Below, piece after piece: positions 25,067 to 33,402 of a stretch of DNA of 64,000 nt. The DNA is from Polynucleobacter sp. MWH-Jannik1A5. GTDB taxonomy: Bacteria; Pseudomonadota; Gammaproteobacteria; Burkholderiales; Burkholderiaceae. Each line of letters begins with the position of its first letter. Position 1 is the first letter of the stretch. The stretch spans positions 1,210,510-1,274,509 of the forward strand of contig NZ_JACVPQ010000001.1 of the NCBI RefSeq assembly GCF_018881795.1, written 5' to 3'. Below the pieces are notes generated by a model. That model was not told the DNA's origin and did no database searches. It worked only from the letters and a program-made list of their open reading frames with translations. The translations under genes and the position numbers were made by a program.

Positions 25067-25360
25067 TTGATAGTTCAGGGTATTGATATGGAAAAAGAAC
25101 TTCCTCTGTGGACTCTTGAGCTTGATGGAAAGGCGATAGGTCGCAATTTTGTTTTTACAAACTTCAAACAGGCGTTTGAATTTATGACGCTAAGTGCCGA
25201 GTACGCAGAAGAAATCGACCACCACCCTGACTGGTCAAATTCTTGGAATAAAGTTTCGGTATCTCTGTCCACTCACTCTGCTAGCGCTTTGACAGCACTG
25301 GATATTCAGTTAGCAAAAGCAATGGATGCTTTTGCCTCCCAAGTGAGCTCTAAAAATTAG
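25067..25360 (+). CDS. 4a-hydroxytetrahydrobiopterin dehydratase (pterin carbinolamine dehydratase)
   Basis: A 97-residue PCD/DCoH-fold protein. The family signature is IDHHPDWSNSWNKVSVSLSTH, followed by LTALDIQLAKAMD. Two of the pterin-site histidines (HH) and the later His are present. It recycles pterin cofactor after aromatic hydroxylation; no phenylalanine hydroxylase gene is in this window. The TTG start at 25067 has a strong AAAGGAG site 6 bases before it. ATG 25088 also has a nearby AGGG, so it could be the real start. It overlaps the convergent acidic protein gene by 4 nt. Confidence 0.85.
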   Translation: MIVQGIDMEKELPLWTLELDGKAIGRNFVFTNFKQAFEFMTLSAEYAEEIDHHPDWSNSWNKVSVSLSTHSASALTALDIQLAKAMDAFASQVSSKN

Positions 25361-25572
25361 TGCTCATCACCTTCATGTTCTTCCTCATTCATGCTCATGA
25401 GGATAGTTGCTAGCAAACCGTAGACTACTTCGGTCGAGATCATGCCATCTTCATCGAGCTCATCAATTAAGTCATTCAGACGATCCTCAGTGGGCTCGTT
25501 GAGCAAGGTCATTGCACACTCGCACCCATAGTCAAAATCTTCATCATTCTGGGTTTGGTTTTCTTCGGTCAT
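25357..25572 (-). CDS. Small acidic protein of unknown function
   Basis: A 71-residue, very acidic protein (Glu and Asp dominate both ends) with two close cysteines in YGCECAMTLL and a helical centre LIDELDEDGMISTEVVYGLL. AAGGAT precedes the ATG at a proper distance, which supports it as a real gene. It has no signal or membrane helix. I recognise no family. Such proteins can be small chaperones, inhibitors or metal buffers, but nothing here decides. Confidence 0.6.
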   Translation of the reverse strand: MTEENQTQNDEDFDYGCECAMTLLNEPTEDRLNDLIDELDEDGMISTEVVYGLLATILMSMNEEEHEGDEH

Positions 25573-25669
25573 ATTTATCCTTAATTGAGCCCTCAGAATA
25601 GCAAATTAAAGTCTAATTCGATAGAGCTAAATAACCAAAGGGGCTCTTCACCATGCTTGGTTTACAGTG

Positions 25670-26269
25670 ATGCTTATGAAGCTATTAAAACCGGCCATCT
25701 TTCTTCTCTGCTTGCTACCGCTGGCGCGCTTAGTTTGGTTCGGAATTCATGACGACTTAGGCGCCAACCCCATTGAATTCATCACTCGCTCAACCGGTAC
25801 CTGGGCGCTTGTGTTTCTGTGTATTACCTTGGCAATGACCCCATTACGCTTAATCACGGGTTTAACTAGCTGGATCAAGTTGCGCCGTATGTTGGGCTTA
25901 TTTTGCTTCTTTTATGCCAGTATTCACTTCTCTATCTGGTTTTGGTTGGACCAAAATTTAGACCTGCAATCCATGTGGAGTGACGTTGTTAAGCGTCCAT
26001 TTATTACTATGGGCTTTCTGACTTTAGTGCTGTTGATTCCTCTGGCGCTAACCTCTAATCAGTGGTCGGTTCGCCAATTGGGCAAACGCTGGTCTTTATT
26101 GCACAAGCTGGTGTATTTACTTGCGTGCACTGTAATCGCTCACTATTGGTGGCACAAGGCGGGTAAAAATGATTTGGATACTGTCTCAATCTATGGAGCA
26201 GTCATTTTGATGTTGCTAGCTTGTCGGTTGCCAGTAGTGAAGAGCTTTCTACAGAGACTCAGAGGTTAA
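25670..26269 (+). CDS. msrQ: Protein-methionine-sulfoxide reductase heme-binding subunit MsrQ
   Basis: A protein of about 199 residues with six membrane helices, the ferric-reductase-like (YedZ) fold. FCFFYASIHFSIWFW carries the heme-ligand His of helix 3, and LLHKLVYLLACTVIAHYWW carries the His residues of helix 5. The N-terminus and TGTWALVFLCITLAMTPLR segment are typical of MsrQ, which passes electrons from the quinone pool or flavin to MsrP. Here it is 4.3 kb from msrP with unrelated genes between them. The start is ATG 25670, with GTG 25667 and ATG 25676 as close alternatives. Confidence 0.92.
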   Translation: MLMKLLKPAIFLLCLLPLARLVWFGIHDDLGANPIEFITRSTGTWALVFLCITLAMTPLRLITGLTSWIKLRRMLGLFCFFYASIHFSIWFWLDQNLDLQSMWSDVVKRPFITMGFLTLVLLIPLALTSNQWSVRQLGKRWSLLHKLVYLLACTVIAHYWWHKAGKNDLDTVSIYGAVILMLLACRLPVVKSFLQRLRG

Positions 26270-26282
26270 AAGCTTTGCGACC

Positions 26283-27173
26283 TTAAAACTCGGTTGTATA
26301 CCGAATGGCCAGCCGCCGTGTCTCCACAAAGCCATTCTTAATTTCCATATCGCGTCCGTATTGGAGGCTAATTCTGCCAAATGGGTAGTAGGCTAATGCA
26401 CTCAATAAAAATCGTTGAGTGTTGACGACATTATTTTGATAGGTATTACCAATCGTCGTTGCGCCCCCAGCTACATAAAAGTAAGAAGCGCCAAAAGTGT
26501 AGTTTTGGTTGAGTTTATAAATGGGGCCGAGCTGAGTGGTTGTGAGCGGCTTCTGATTGAGGGAGGTATTGCTGGTAGATAAACAGGCTGCAGCGCATTG
26601 GCCATTGCCCCCAAACCACATGGTGTCGACGGCAACCATTCCATCCAGGCTCCCAACAATAGGTTGCTGATAGCCCATCTGAATATCTGATCTGTAACGG
26701 TTCTCACCCATATTAAAAGCTTGTTGACTGTTATAGCTACCAGTCGGCGCTGTTAAGTAGCCTGCCACACCAAAGTATTTTCTTTGCTCTCTATCGGCAT
26801 AGGGCCAAATAGCTGTTGCAAAAGTAAGATCACCAATTCCGGTGCTAGCAGGCGATGATGCTAATGATCCCGCGGGCTTGATTGTGCCGTAAGGTAGTTG
26901 AAGATAAGAAATGGCTGGTAAGTCCGTAATAGAGTAGCTAGTGCTGATACGGGCAATCGCACTTTGAATACCAATAACGGGACTGCCAAAAGGTCTACTA
27001 GAAACTACGGAGCCATTTCTATAGTAAGTACCACTCTCTGAATTGACATAGCTGATCATTGCATGATTTTTGCCTGGTAGTGGCGCAACAATGTCATTTG
27101 GTTGTAAATCAATGGCCAAGCAAATTGATGGAAGCATCAATAAAGTGATTACAAAGGCTCGGCAGAAATTCAT
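26283..27173 (-). CDS. Outer-membrane channel-like protein (MetA-pathway phenol-degradation family)
   Basis: A 296-residue exported beta-barrel. The signal peptide is about residues 1-20 (SICLA). The following ATGIGDLTFATAIWPY-type stretch (read here as STGIGDLTFATAIWPY) and AGYLTAPTGSYN fit the Phenol_MetA_deg/SphA-like outer-membrane family, whose members are thought to form channels for aromatic or other hydrophobic compounds. The end RLAIRYTTEF gives a terminal Phe. No catabolic genes are nearby, so the substrate is open. It is divergent from a small lipoprotein gene. Confidence 0.75.
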   Translation of the reverse strand: MNFCRAFVITLLMLPSICLAIDLQPNDIVAPLPGKNHAMISYVNSESGTYYRNGSVVSSRPFGSPVIGIQSAIARISTSYSITDLPAISYLQLPYGTIKPAGSLASSPASTGIGDLTFATAIWPYADREQRKYFGVAGYLTAPTGSYNSQQAFNMGENRYRSDIQMGYQQPIVGSLDGMVAVDTMWFGGNGQCAAACLSTSNTSLNQKPLTTTQLGPIYKLNQNYTFGASYFYVAGGATTIGNTYQNNVVNTQRFLLSALAYYPFGRISLQYGRDMEIKNGFVETRRLAIRYTTEF

Positions 27174-27222
27174 CGGAGTATTGTAATTAATATAAAAACA
27201 AGATGTATGTGCTTGCCATACA

Positions 27223-27558
27223 ATGGGCCTTATGAATACATACGCCCTACGGCTAGCACCCTGTCTAATATTGATGAGTATTTCGGCCTGTACTCAAGCG
27301 CCTCCCAAGCCCCCCGGTTCGACCACTTTCTCCCCTTACACCCCTCAGCAGATTCAGGAATTTAATAGACAGTCTCTGTCGCCGGTAGAGGGGCCATTTG
27401 GTCCCGTTGACCCAGAGGCAGAAGATCTGCGTTTGGCTAAACAACGCTCGTTGGATGCAAAATTTTATAATCAACCTCAGGGTGAGGAAGAGGCTGAGGC
27501 GATAGAAACACAATCCGCCGATCCATATCAATCAACGAAACCTATTTTGACTTTCTAG
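27223..27558 (+). CDS. Small predicted lipoprotein
   Basis: A 111-residue protein with a lipoprotein signal. The hydrophobic run LAPCLILM leads to the lipobox ISAC, so Cys23 would be lipidated. The mature part is Pro-rich at first (QAPPKPPGSTTFSPY) and acidic at the end. It has no recognised domain. ATG 27232 three codons in is an equally likely start. The 3' end overlaps the SRAP gene by 4 nt on the opposite strand. Confidence 0.62.
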   Translation: MGLMNTYALRLAPCLILMSISACTQAPPKPPGSTTFSPYTPQQIQEFNRQSLSPVEGPFGPVDPEAEDLRLAKQRSLDAKFYNQPQGEEEAEAIETQSADPYQSTKPILTF

Positions 27559-28175
27559 GCGATTGCAATTTCAGGAATGGAATCCAATTGCATTAAAGCC
27601 TGGGCTTCTTCTGGCGTAGCATTAAGCCATGCGTTAAAAAGCTCAGGGCGTAACGGAACCACAGTGCGTTTTTCATCTTCAGGTTTATGCATGCGTTTCA
27701 TTACCGGATGATCACTAGCATCAATGGTGAGCATAGAAAAAGAAACAATGAGTTCGCCCGTCTCAGGTTCAGTCCAGGTATCCCAGATTGAAGCAATTGC
27801 CATGGGCTCTTGATTGACTTGTTTAATGGCAGTACGCACTGCCTTGCCCGATTCATAACAGGGCTCATAAAAAGAATCTGCAAGAGCTAAGGCGTAATGT
27901 CGCTTTACCCAGGCATTTTTATAGGATGGTTTTTCGGCTACAGTTTCTACTCTGGCGTTATACGTTTTTCTGCCAAAAGTTTCCTCTTTAGCCCAGGAAG
28001 GCAGTAAGCCAAAGCGCGCCAAGCCGATCGCTGTACGGCCAGTATTGTGACTTTTCAAGATGATGGGTCCTGGATAAGTCGGAAATACATCATGAGCGGG
28101 GGATGCGGGTAAATCTAGGTCAAAATGGGCTTTAACCCATTCAACATTGGCGGTCGAGAGATATTGAACACACAT
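27555..28175 (-). CDS. SRAP-family protein (SOS response-associated, HMCES/YedK-like)
   Basis: A 206-residue SRAP protein. The start MCVQYL keeps Cys2, the residue that forms a covalent link with abasic sites in single-stranded DNA once Met1 is removed. TYNARVETVAEKPSYKNAW is the conserved NARxE block. The usual GFYEW motif reads SFYEP and the end-of-domain His region reads KRMHKPEDEKRTVVPL, so it is a diverged subgroup. Function is therefore probably DNA-protein crosslink protection of abasic sites, though active-site details differ. Confidence 0.83.
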   Translation of the reverse strand: MCVQYLSTANVEWVKAHFDLDLPASPAHDVFPTYPGPIILKSHNTGRTAIGLARFGLLPSWAKEETFGRKTYNARVETVAEKPSYKNAWVKRHYALALADSFYEPCYESGKAVRTAIKQVNQEPMAIASIWDTWTEPETGELIVSFSMLTIDASDHPVMKRMHKPEDEKRTVVPLRPELFNAWLNATPEEAQALMQLDSIPEIAIA

Positions 28176-28259
28176 AAAGTCATTTTACTGTGGCTTATTA
28201 TGAACCGCCCTATGCCTGCTGGTAGTATTGAGGCTAAATTTTAGAAAGACATTCTTCAT

Positions 28260-29102
28260 ATGAAATCCTTTTCCCCTGCATTCAATCCGATGATCGTGCG
28301 CTTTCTTGCAATCGGTCTCCTGACTAGCGTTTTTGCTGGCAGCTCCATCGCACAGCAAAGTGGCTTGCCAATTAATGCTGCAGCCTCCGTAAACGGTACC
28401 ATCATTACCAATGATATGGTTGAGCAAGGAATTAGAGCTGCTATTGCTCAAGGACAAAAAGAATCTCCTCAGCTGCGCGGTGCGGTGATTGAAAAGTTTA
28501 TCGAGGTATTGCTACTTTCTCAGCAAGCAGAAAAAGATGGCTTAGCGAATTCAGAAAGAGCTAATACCCAGCTGGCGATTATTCGTCAGAATTATCTAGC
28601 CGATCTTGAGTTATCTACTTATATGTCTCAAAACCCAGTTACTGATGCTGATGTACAAGCTGAATACAACCGAGAGCTTGCCTCTTTGGGCCCCCAAGGG
28701 ATGATCGTGGAATATAAGGTGAGCGATATTGCGGTTGCCTCTGAAGCGGATGCTCAAGCTGCTTTGGCGCGTATTAAAAAAGGTGAGCCATTTGATAAGG
28801 TTGCTAAGAGCGTTTCTTTAGCCCCGAATAAGGTGCAAGGTGGCGCTGTAGGCTGGATTCAGCCCGGTCAGGTTGCTCCTCAATTGGCTTCGGTACTAGT
28901 GACCCTTTCTAAGGGGCAAGTATCACCATCACCAATTCAGATGCAGCAAGGTTGGTATTTGCTGAAGTTGGAAGATAAAAAATCAAGTAAACCACCAACA
29001 TTTGAGCAGGCTAAGCCGGCTATTCGAGCAGGTTTAGTGCAAAGAAAGCAGTTTGATTTTTTAGGAAAACTTGCAAAAGATGCAAAAATTATTGTTCAGT
29101 AA
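28260..29102 (+). CDS. Parvulin-type periplasmic peptidyl-prolyl isomerase
   Basis: A 280-residue SurA/PpiC-like protein. The signal peptide ends near residue 31 (SSIAQ). A helical N-terminal region (about 40-130) carries the chaperone part. The rotamase domain is at about 140-245, with FDKVAKSVSLAP, GGAVGWIQPGQVAPQ and GWYLLKLEDKK. It assists folding of envelope proteins. It stands alone between the SRAP gene on the opposite strand and a bidirectional terminator. Confidence 0.88.
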   Translation: MKSFSPAFNPMIVRFLAIGLLTSVFAGSSIAQQSGLPINAAASVNGTIITNDMVEQGIRAAIAQGQKESPQLRGAVIEKFIEVLLLSQQAEKDGLANSERANTQLAIIRQNYLADLELSTYMSQNPVTDADVQAEYNRELASLGPQGMIVEYKVSDIAVASEADAQAALARIKKGEPFDKVAKSVSLAPNKVQGGAVGWIQPGQVAPQLASVLVTLSKGQVSPSPIQMQQGWYLLKLEDKKSSKPPTFEQAKPAIRAGLVQRKQFDFLGKLAKDAKIIVQ

Positions 29103-29121
29103 AAAAGCTTGCTCTCAATAT

Positions 29122-29147
29122 AAAAAGGGCCCCTTAGGGCCCTTTTT
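29122..29147. terminator. Bidirectional intrinsic terminator
   Basis: AAAAAGGGCCC and GGGCCCTTTTT form an 11-bp palindromic stem with a CTTA loop. It ends the parvulin gene and the convergent folA transcript. Confidence 0.9.
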
Positions 29148-29634
29148 ATTTGCGCTCTAAGGTAATAAAGCTAAAGGTAATATTGCCTTCAGACCCGGGC
29201 GTACGCTCTACCTCTTTCCAGGCGGATGCATTGGGCACCTCAAAGAAGGTATCACCGCCTTCAATATCTAAATCGATTTCAGTAATGTAAAGACGGTCTG
29301 CTTTATCAAATGCCTGTGTAAAGAGTTGTTCGCCGCCAATCACAAATACCCGCGGAAATTCGCTTAAGCTCTTTAAGGCTTCATCAAGTGAGCCCACTAG
29401 TTCGCCACCAGTTAAAGAATAGTTAGCATTGCGGCTCACTACGATATTGCGACGACCGGGAAGTGGACGGCCGATAGATTCCCAGGTCTTGCGGCCCATG
29501 ATGACGGGGTGACCCATCGTCACGCGTTTGAAGAACTGTAAATCAGCTGAGATCTTCCAAGGCATTTGATTGTCACGGCCAATGACGTGATTGCGCGAGC
29601 GCGCAACAATCATAGAGATAGCTGGTTGAGTCAT
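29146..29634 (-). CDS. folA: Dihydrofolate reductase
   Basis: A 162-residue DHFR of usual length. MIVARSRNHVIGRDNQMPWKI is the substrate-binding start, with the conserved Trp. GHPVIMGRKTWESIGRPLPGR is the NADPH-binding region, and the active-site acid is Asp in SADLQFF. It reduces dihydrofolate produced by ThyA, whose gene lies 11 bases upstream in the same unit. Confidence 0.95.
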   Translation of the reverse strand: MTQPAISMIVARSRNHVIGRDNQMPWKISADLQFFKRVTMGHPVIMGRKTWESIGRPLPGRRNIVVSRNANYSLTGGELVGSLDEALKSLSEFPRVFVIGGEQLFTQAFDKADRLYITEIDLDIEGGDTFFEVPNASAWKEVERTPGSEGNITFSFITLERK

Positions 29635-29645
29635 AGAGGCAATTC

Positions 29646-30440
29646 TTAAATGGCTACAGGAGCCTTAATGTGAGGATGAGATTCATATCCAACAATTTCG
29701 AAGTCTTCAAACTCGTAATCAAAAATTGAATCAGGCTTGCGCAAGATATTCAGCTTAGGTAGAGGAAAGAAGTCCCGAGACAACTGTAGCTCTACCTGCT
29801 CAAGGTGGTTACTATAAAGATGGCAATCGCCACCAGTCCAGATAAAGTCGCCTACTTCTAAATTGCATTGTTGCGCCATCATATGAGTGAGAAGGGCATA
29901 GCTGGCAATATTAAATGGAACGCCTAAGAAAATATCTGCACTACGCTGATAGAGTTGGCATGACAATTTCCCGTCAGCCACATAGAACTGAAAGAATGCA
30001 TGACAAGGCGCTAAAGCCATACGGGGAATATCAGCAACATTCCATGCAGAGACAATTATGCGACGCGAGTCTGGATTCTTTTTGATGGTTTCTACGACTT
30101 CGGAGATTTGATCAATATGTTGACCGTTTGGAGCAGGCCATGAGCGCCATTGATACCCGTAGATTGGACCTAAATCACCATCAGGTGCAGCCCATTCATT
30201 CCAGATAGAAACACCACGTTCTTTGAGCCAGTTGTTATTTGTGCTCCCTTTGAGGAACCAGAGCAATTCATAAATGATGGATTTGAGGTGCAGCTTTTTG
30301 GTCGTCACCATCGGAAAGCCATCGGCTAGGTTAAAGCGCATTTGGTGTCCAAAAACGGAAACGGTGCCCGTTCCGGTTCTGTCGGACTTTTGCACCCCTT
30401 TAGCGAGGACTTCCTTCATGAGATCGTGATATTGACGCAT
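29646..30440 (-). CDS. thyA: Thymidylate synthase
   Basis: A 264-residue enzyme, the same length as E. coli ThyA. It methylates dUMP to dTMP using methylene-tetrahydrofolate. [16 protein letters not shown] is the phosphate-loop region, [12 protein letters not shown] carries the catalytic Cys, and [21 protein letters not shown] is the invariant active-site block. thyA-folA is a common pair. The preceding gap to the ferredoxin reductase gene is short. Confidence 0.96.
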   Translation of the reverse strand: MRQYHDLMKEVLAKGVQKSDRTGTGTVSVFGHQMRFNLADGFPMVTTKKLHLKSIIYELLWFLKGSTNNNWLKERGVSIWNEWAAPDGDLGPIYGYQWRSWPAPNGQHIDQISEVVETIKKNPDSRRIIVSAWNVADIPRMALAPCHAFFQFYVADGKLSCQLYQRSADIFLGVPFNIASYALLTHMMAQQCNLEVGDFIWTGGDCHLYSNHLEQVELQLSRDFFPLPKLNILRKPDSIFDYEFEDFEIVGYESHPHIKAPVAI

Positions 30441-30485
30441 ATATATTGGCTAAAAATGATTGTGTATTAATGAATTATGGATAGC

Positions 30486-31532
30486 TTACTCGAATGTTGG
30501 CGACTTCACCCCCAGAGCCTTGTGAAGCTTTGGTGAGGTCGTGGTGTATTGGAGCTGAATCTGCTTTTCGGGGTTGAGGTACTCTGCGGCCGCAAAGGCG
30601 GCTAAGGCAGCCTCATGAAACCCGGAAAGGATTAGTTTTTTCTTGCCTGGATAGACGTTGATGTCGCCAACTGCATAAATACCTGGGATGCTGGTTTGGA
30701 ATTTATGAGTGTCCACACAAATTTGTTTGCGATCGATATTCAGGCCCCAATCCGAAATGGGCCCTAATTTAGGTGAAAGTCCAAAAAACACCAGCAGATC
30801 ATCCAGCGGTATCTGTTTTGTTTCGCTATCAATATTCGTGAAGGTAATTTCTTTTAGCTGATCATCGCTAGCCTCATAGCCGCTCACTTGTCCAATCAGT
30901 AGTTCCAATTGATGATTGGCACAAAGCTCACGCATTCTCGCAATCGATTTAGGTGCAGCCTTGAATTCATCACGGCGATGAATTAAGGTCACGCTAGCAG
31001 CAATTTCAGAAAAATGAATAGCCCAATCTAGAGCAGCATCGCCGCCTCCACAAATCACAATTCTTTTGCCTGTAAATTGCTCTGGGCTTTTAACATGGTA
31101 GAAGAGTTGTTTGCCGATAAAGCGATCAATACCATCAAGATTGATGGTGCGCGGCTGGAAGGCGCCAACTCCTGCTGCAATAAAGACGGTCTTGCTGAGG
31201 AAGTGCTTATCTTGCGAGGTGATAATAAGAAATCGACCATCGGCTTGGCGCTCAAGCTTGGTCACCTCTTGACCGAGATGAAATTGCGCACCAAAGGGCT
31301 CAATTTGCTTCAGTAAATTATTGGTGAGTTCACGTCCAGTGCAAACTGGAATAGCGGGGATATCGTAGATGGGTTTATCTGGATAAAGCTCGATGCATTG
31401 ACCGCCAACTTCTGGCAGAGAATCAATCACATGAGCTTTGATTTCTAGGAGCCCTAACTCAAAGATCTGAAAGAGACCCACAGGACCGGCGCCAATGATG
31501 ACAGCATCGGTTTGTGTGGGTGAGTGTGACAC
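30486..31532 (-). CDS. Ferredoxin--NADP reductase, thioredoxin-reductase-like type
   Basis: A 348-residue flavoprotein with FAD-binding [16 protein letters not shown] (residues 12-27) and NADP-binding [15 protein letters not shown] (near 157). The redox CxxC of thioredoxin reductases is missing; at that place it lacks cysteines, as in the YumC-type ferredoxin/flavodoxin reductases. The C-terminal [12 protein letters not shown] is the FAD-contacting motif. It lies 19 bases after the fdxA gene on the same strand, so ferredoxin is its likely partner. Confidence 0.88.
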   Translation of the reverse strand: MSHSPTQTDAVIIGAGPVGLFQIFELGLLEIKAHVIDSLPEVGGQCIELYPDKPIYDIPAIPVCTGRELTNNLLKQIEPFGAQFHLGQEVTKLERQADGRFLIITSQDKHFLSKTVFIAAGVGAFQPRTINLDGIDRFIGKQLFYHVKSPEQFTGKRIVICGGGDAALDWAIHFSEIAASVTLIHRRDEFKAAPKSIARMRELCANHQLELLIGQVSGYEASDDQLKEITFTNIDSETKQIPLDDLLVFFGLSPKLGPISDWGLNIDRKQICVDTHKFQTSIPGIYAVGDINVYPGKKKLILSGFHEAALAAFAAAEYLNPEKQIQLQYTTTSPKLHKALGVKSPTFE

Positions 31533-31551
31533 GAATTATTTTGCTAGAAAA

Positions 31552-31875
31552 TTACTTTACTAGCTGATCGAGTTTGTTTTTAACGTCTTTCCATTCCTCG
31601 GCATCAGGCAGCGCTGCTTTAGACTTGGTAATTGAAGTCCAGGAAGGAGAGAGTTCAGCATTGAGCTTAATAAATGCTTGTTGATCGCCAGGCACATCAT
31701 CTTCAGCGTAGATTGCATTGACAGGGCACTCAGGAACGCAAACTGCGCAATCGATGCACTCGTCTGGGTCGATCACGAGAAAATTGGGACCCTCGCGAAA
31801 GCAGTCAACTGGGCAAACATCAACGCAGTCGGTGTATTTGCAGCGGATACAAGATTCGGTAACAACGTAAGTCAT
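31552..31875 (-). CDS. fdxA: Ferredoxin FdxA, 7Fe type
   Basis: A 107-residue ferredoxin with cysteines at 9, 12, 17, 21, 25, 40, 43, 46 and 50. The [17 protein letters not shown] and [13 protein letters not shown] pattern is that of FdxA ferredoxins carrying one 3Fe-4S and one 4Fe-4S cluster. It is a one-electron carrier in the cytoplasm. The reductase gene follows directly. The promoter is in the 119-bp gap shared with the divergent dehydrogenase gene. Confidence 0.94.
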   Translation of the reverse strand: MTYVVTESCIRCKYTDCVDVCPVDCFREGPNFLVIDPDECIDCAVCVPECPVNAIYAEDDVPGDQQAFIKLNAELSPSWTSITKSKAALPDAEEWKDVKNKLDQLVK

Positions 31876-31994
31876 GGTGGATTTGTTTCAAGAGCCCCAA
31901 AAAGCCGGGTGCTAAGTTATAAAAGCTCAATTTTAGCTGAAATAGCCTATTTTTCAGGTCAAAGCGTCAATTTACTTGAGGTAAAGTTCCTCCT

Positions 31995-33008
31995 ATGAAT
32001 ACACAGTCCAATACCCAATTTAACAAGCAAAAACCCAAAATTTTGGTTGCGAGAGCCATTTTTCCTGAGGCTCTGGCCAAGTTGGAGGAATCTTTTGATG
32101 TGCGGTCTAACCAAGAGGATCGAATTTTTAGTCCAGAAGAGTTGCAAAAAGAACTCTCTGGGGTTGTAGGGGCTTTAGTTGCGGGGAGCGAAAGAATTGA
32201 TGCGAATGCCCTAGCTCTCGCTAAAGACCTAAAGATCGTAGCCAATATCTCTGTGGGATATAACAACTTTGATGTTCCGGCAATTACAGCTGCTGGTGTG
32301 ATGGCTACCAACACCCCAGATGTATTAACAGATACAACCGCTGACTTTGGATTTGCATTGTTGATGGCAACTGCAAGACGCATTACTGAATCAGAGCACT
32401 GGGTTCGTGCTGGTCATTGGGATAAGTGGTCTATCGTGAATAATCCTCTTGGGATGGATTTGCATCACAGCACAGTAGGCATCATTGGCATGGGCCGCAT
32501 CGGTCAAGGCATTGCTAAGCGCGCATTGGGTTTTGGAATGAATGTGATCTATCACAATCGCAGCCATCTATCTGATGCTGATGAAAAAGCCTGCGGTGCT
32601 AAATACGTTTCTAAAGAAGAGTTGCTGCGCACTGCAGATCATGTTGTCTTGGTATTACCATACAGCGCTGAGAGTCATCATACGATTGGCGCCAAAGAAA
32701 TTGCGCTGATGAAACCGACTGCAACCCTGATAAACATTGCGCGTGGTGGCATTGTGGATGATGCTGCGCTGGCTCAGGCGCTTAAAGAAAAGAGAATATT
32801 TGCAGCCGGTTTAGATGTCTTTGAAGGGGAGCCCAACGTGCACCCAGATTTACTAAAGCTCAGCAATGTTGTGCTGGCTCCGCATATTGCAAGTGCGACA
32901 GAAAAAACACGCAGAGCGATGGTTGATCTAGCAGTAGATAACTTGCGTGCTGCACTTGATGGTAAAAAGCCGCCTAGCTTGATTAATGCGGAAGTTTATA
33001 TAGCTTAG
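31995..33008 (+). CDS. D-2-hydroxyacid dehydrogenase (glyoxylate/hydroxypyruvate reductase type)
   Basis: A 337-residue NAD(P)-dependent enzyme. The dinucleotide fold reads VGIIGMGRIGQGIAKRAL. The catalytic residues are Arg in NIARGGIVDD, Glu in LDVFEGEPNVHP and His in LAPHIASAT. The sequence is closest in type to GhrB-like D-glycerate dehydrogenases. It would reduce glyoxylate or hydroxypyruvate to glycolate or glycerate. The substrate is inferred. Confidence 0.87.
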   Translation: MNTQSNTQFNKQKPKILVARAIFPEALAKLEESFDVRSNQEDRIFSPEELQKELSGVVGALVAGSERIDANALALAKDLKIVANISVGYNNFDVPAITAAGVMATNTPDVLTDTTADFGFALLMATARRITESEHWVRAGHWDKWSIVNNPLGMDLHHSTVGIIGMGRIGQGIAKRALGFGMNVIYHNRSHLSDADEKACGAKYVSKEELLRTADHVVLVLPYSAESHHTIGAKEIALMKPTATLINIARGGIVDDAALAQALKEKRIFAAGLDVFEGEPNVHPDLLKLSNVVLAPHIASATEKTRRAMVDLAVDNLRAALDGKKPPSLINAEVYIA

Positions 33009-33037
33009 TTGAATCAGATTTACTAAGCAGCAAAAAA

Positions 33038-33063
33038 TAAAGCCGAGTGAGAACTCGGCTTTA
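33038..33063. terminator. Bidirectional intrinsic terminator
   Basis: AAAGCCGAG and CTCGGCTTT form a 9-bp stem with a TGAGAA loop, after an A-run. It ends the dehydrogenase gene and the convergent membrane-protein gene. Confidence 0.88.
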
Positions 33064-33096
33064 TTGCCTGGAGTAGAACTCCAAATATCAGCTCAT

Positions 33097-33390
33097 TTAT
33101 TCAGCGTCAATTTCTTCTGGTAGTTCGCGCATTGCTAATTCGATACCGCCGAACTTACCTGCAACCCAGTTGTAGACTTTGCATGCAATCCACAGCAATC
33201 CAAAGCCGAGTAATGCATTCAGAATCAGGGCTGATAGCACGGTAAATCCAGGGATAGCACCGTCACGAATGAAGGCAACAAATAGCGCCAACAAAACGAT
33301 TGGAACGGAGAAGCAGAGGTAAACCAAAACTAATGTTTTGGCGGTATGCATTGGGTCAAGAAAGACCAGTTCTTTTTTGCTAAGTTTCAT
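33097..33390 (-). CDS. Small membrane protein of unknown function
   Basis: A 97-residue protein with two membrane helices (about residues 18-40 and 47-70), charged ends and an acidic C-terminus (PEEIDAE). It starts 13 bases after moeA on the same strand, so it is likely the last gene of the molybdenum cofactor operon. No family is recognised and no functional link to molybdenum is visible in its sequence. Confidence 0.65.
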   Translation of the reverse strand: MKLSKKELVFLDPMHTAKTLVLVYLCFSVPIVLLALFVAFIRDGAIPGFTVLSALILNALLGFGLLWIACKVYNWVAGKFGGIELAMRELPEEIDAE

Positions 33391-33402
33391 GATGACGCAA
33401 TC

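Noticed and set aside
29122..29147. Long perfect palindrome considered as a repeat element
   Set aside because: A-run, GC stem and T-run between convergent genes make it a bidirectional terminator; the similar elements at 6086, 14651, 33038 and 60154 have different stem sequences.
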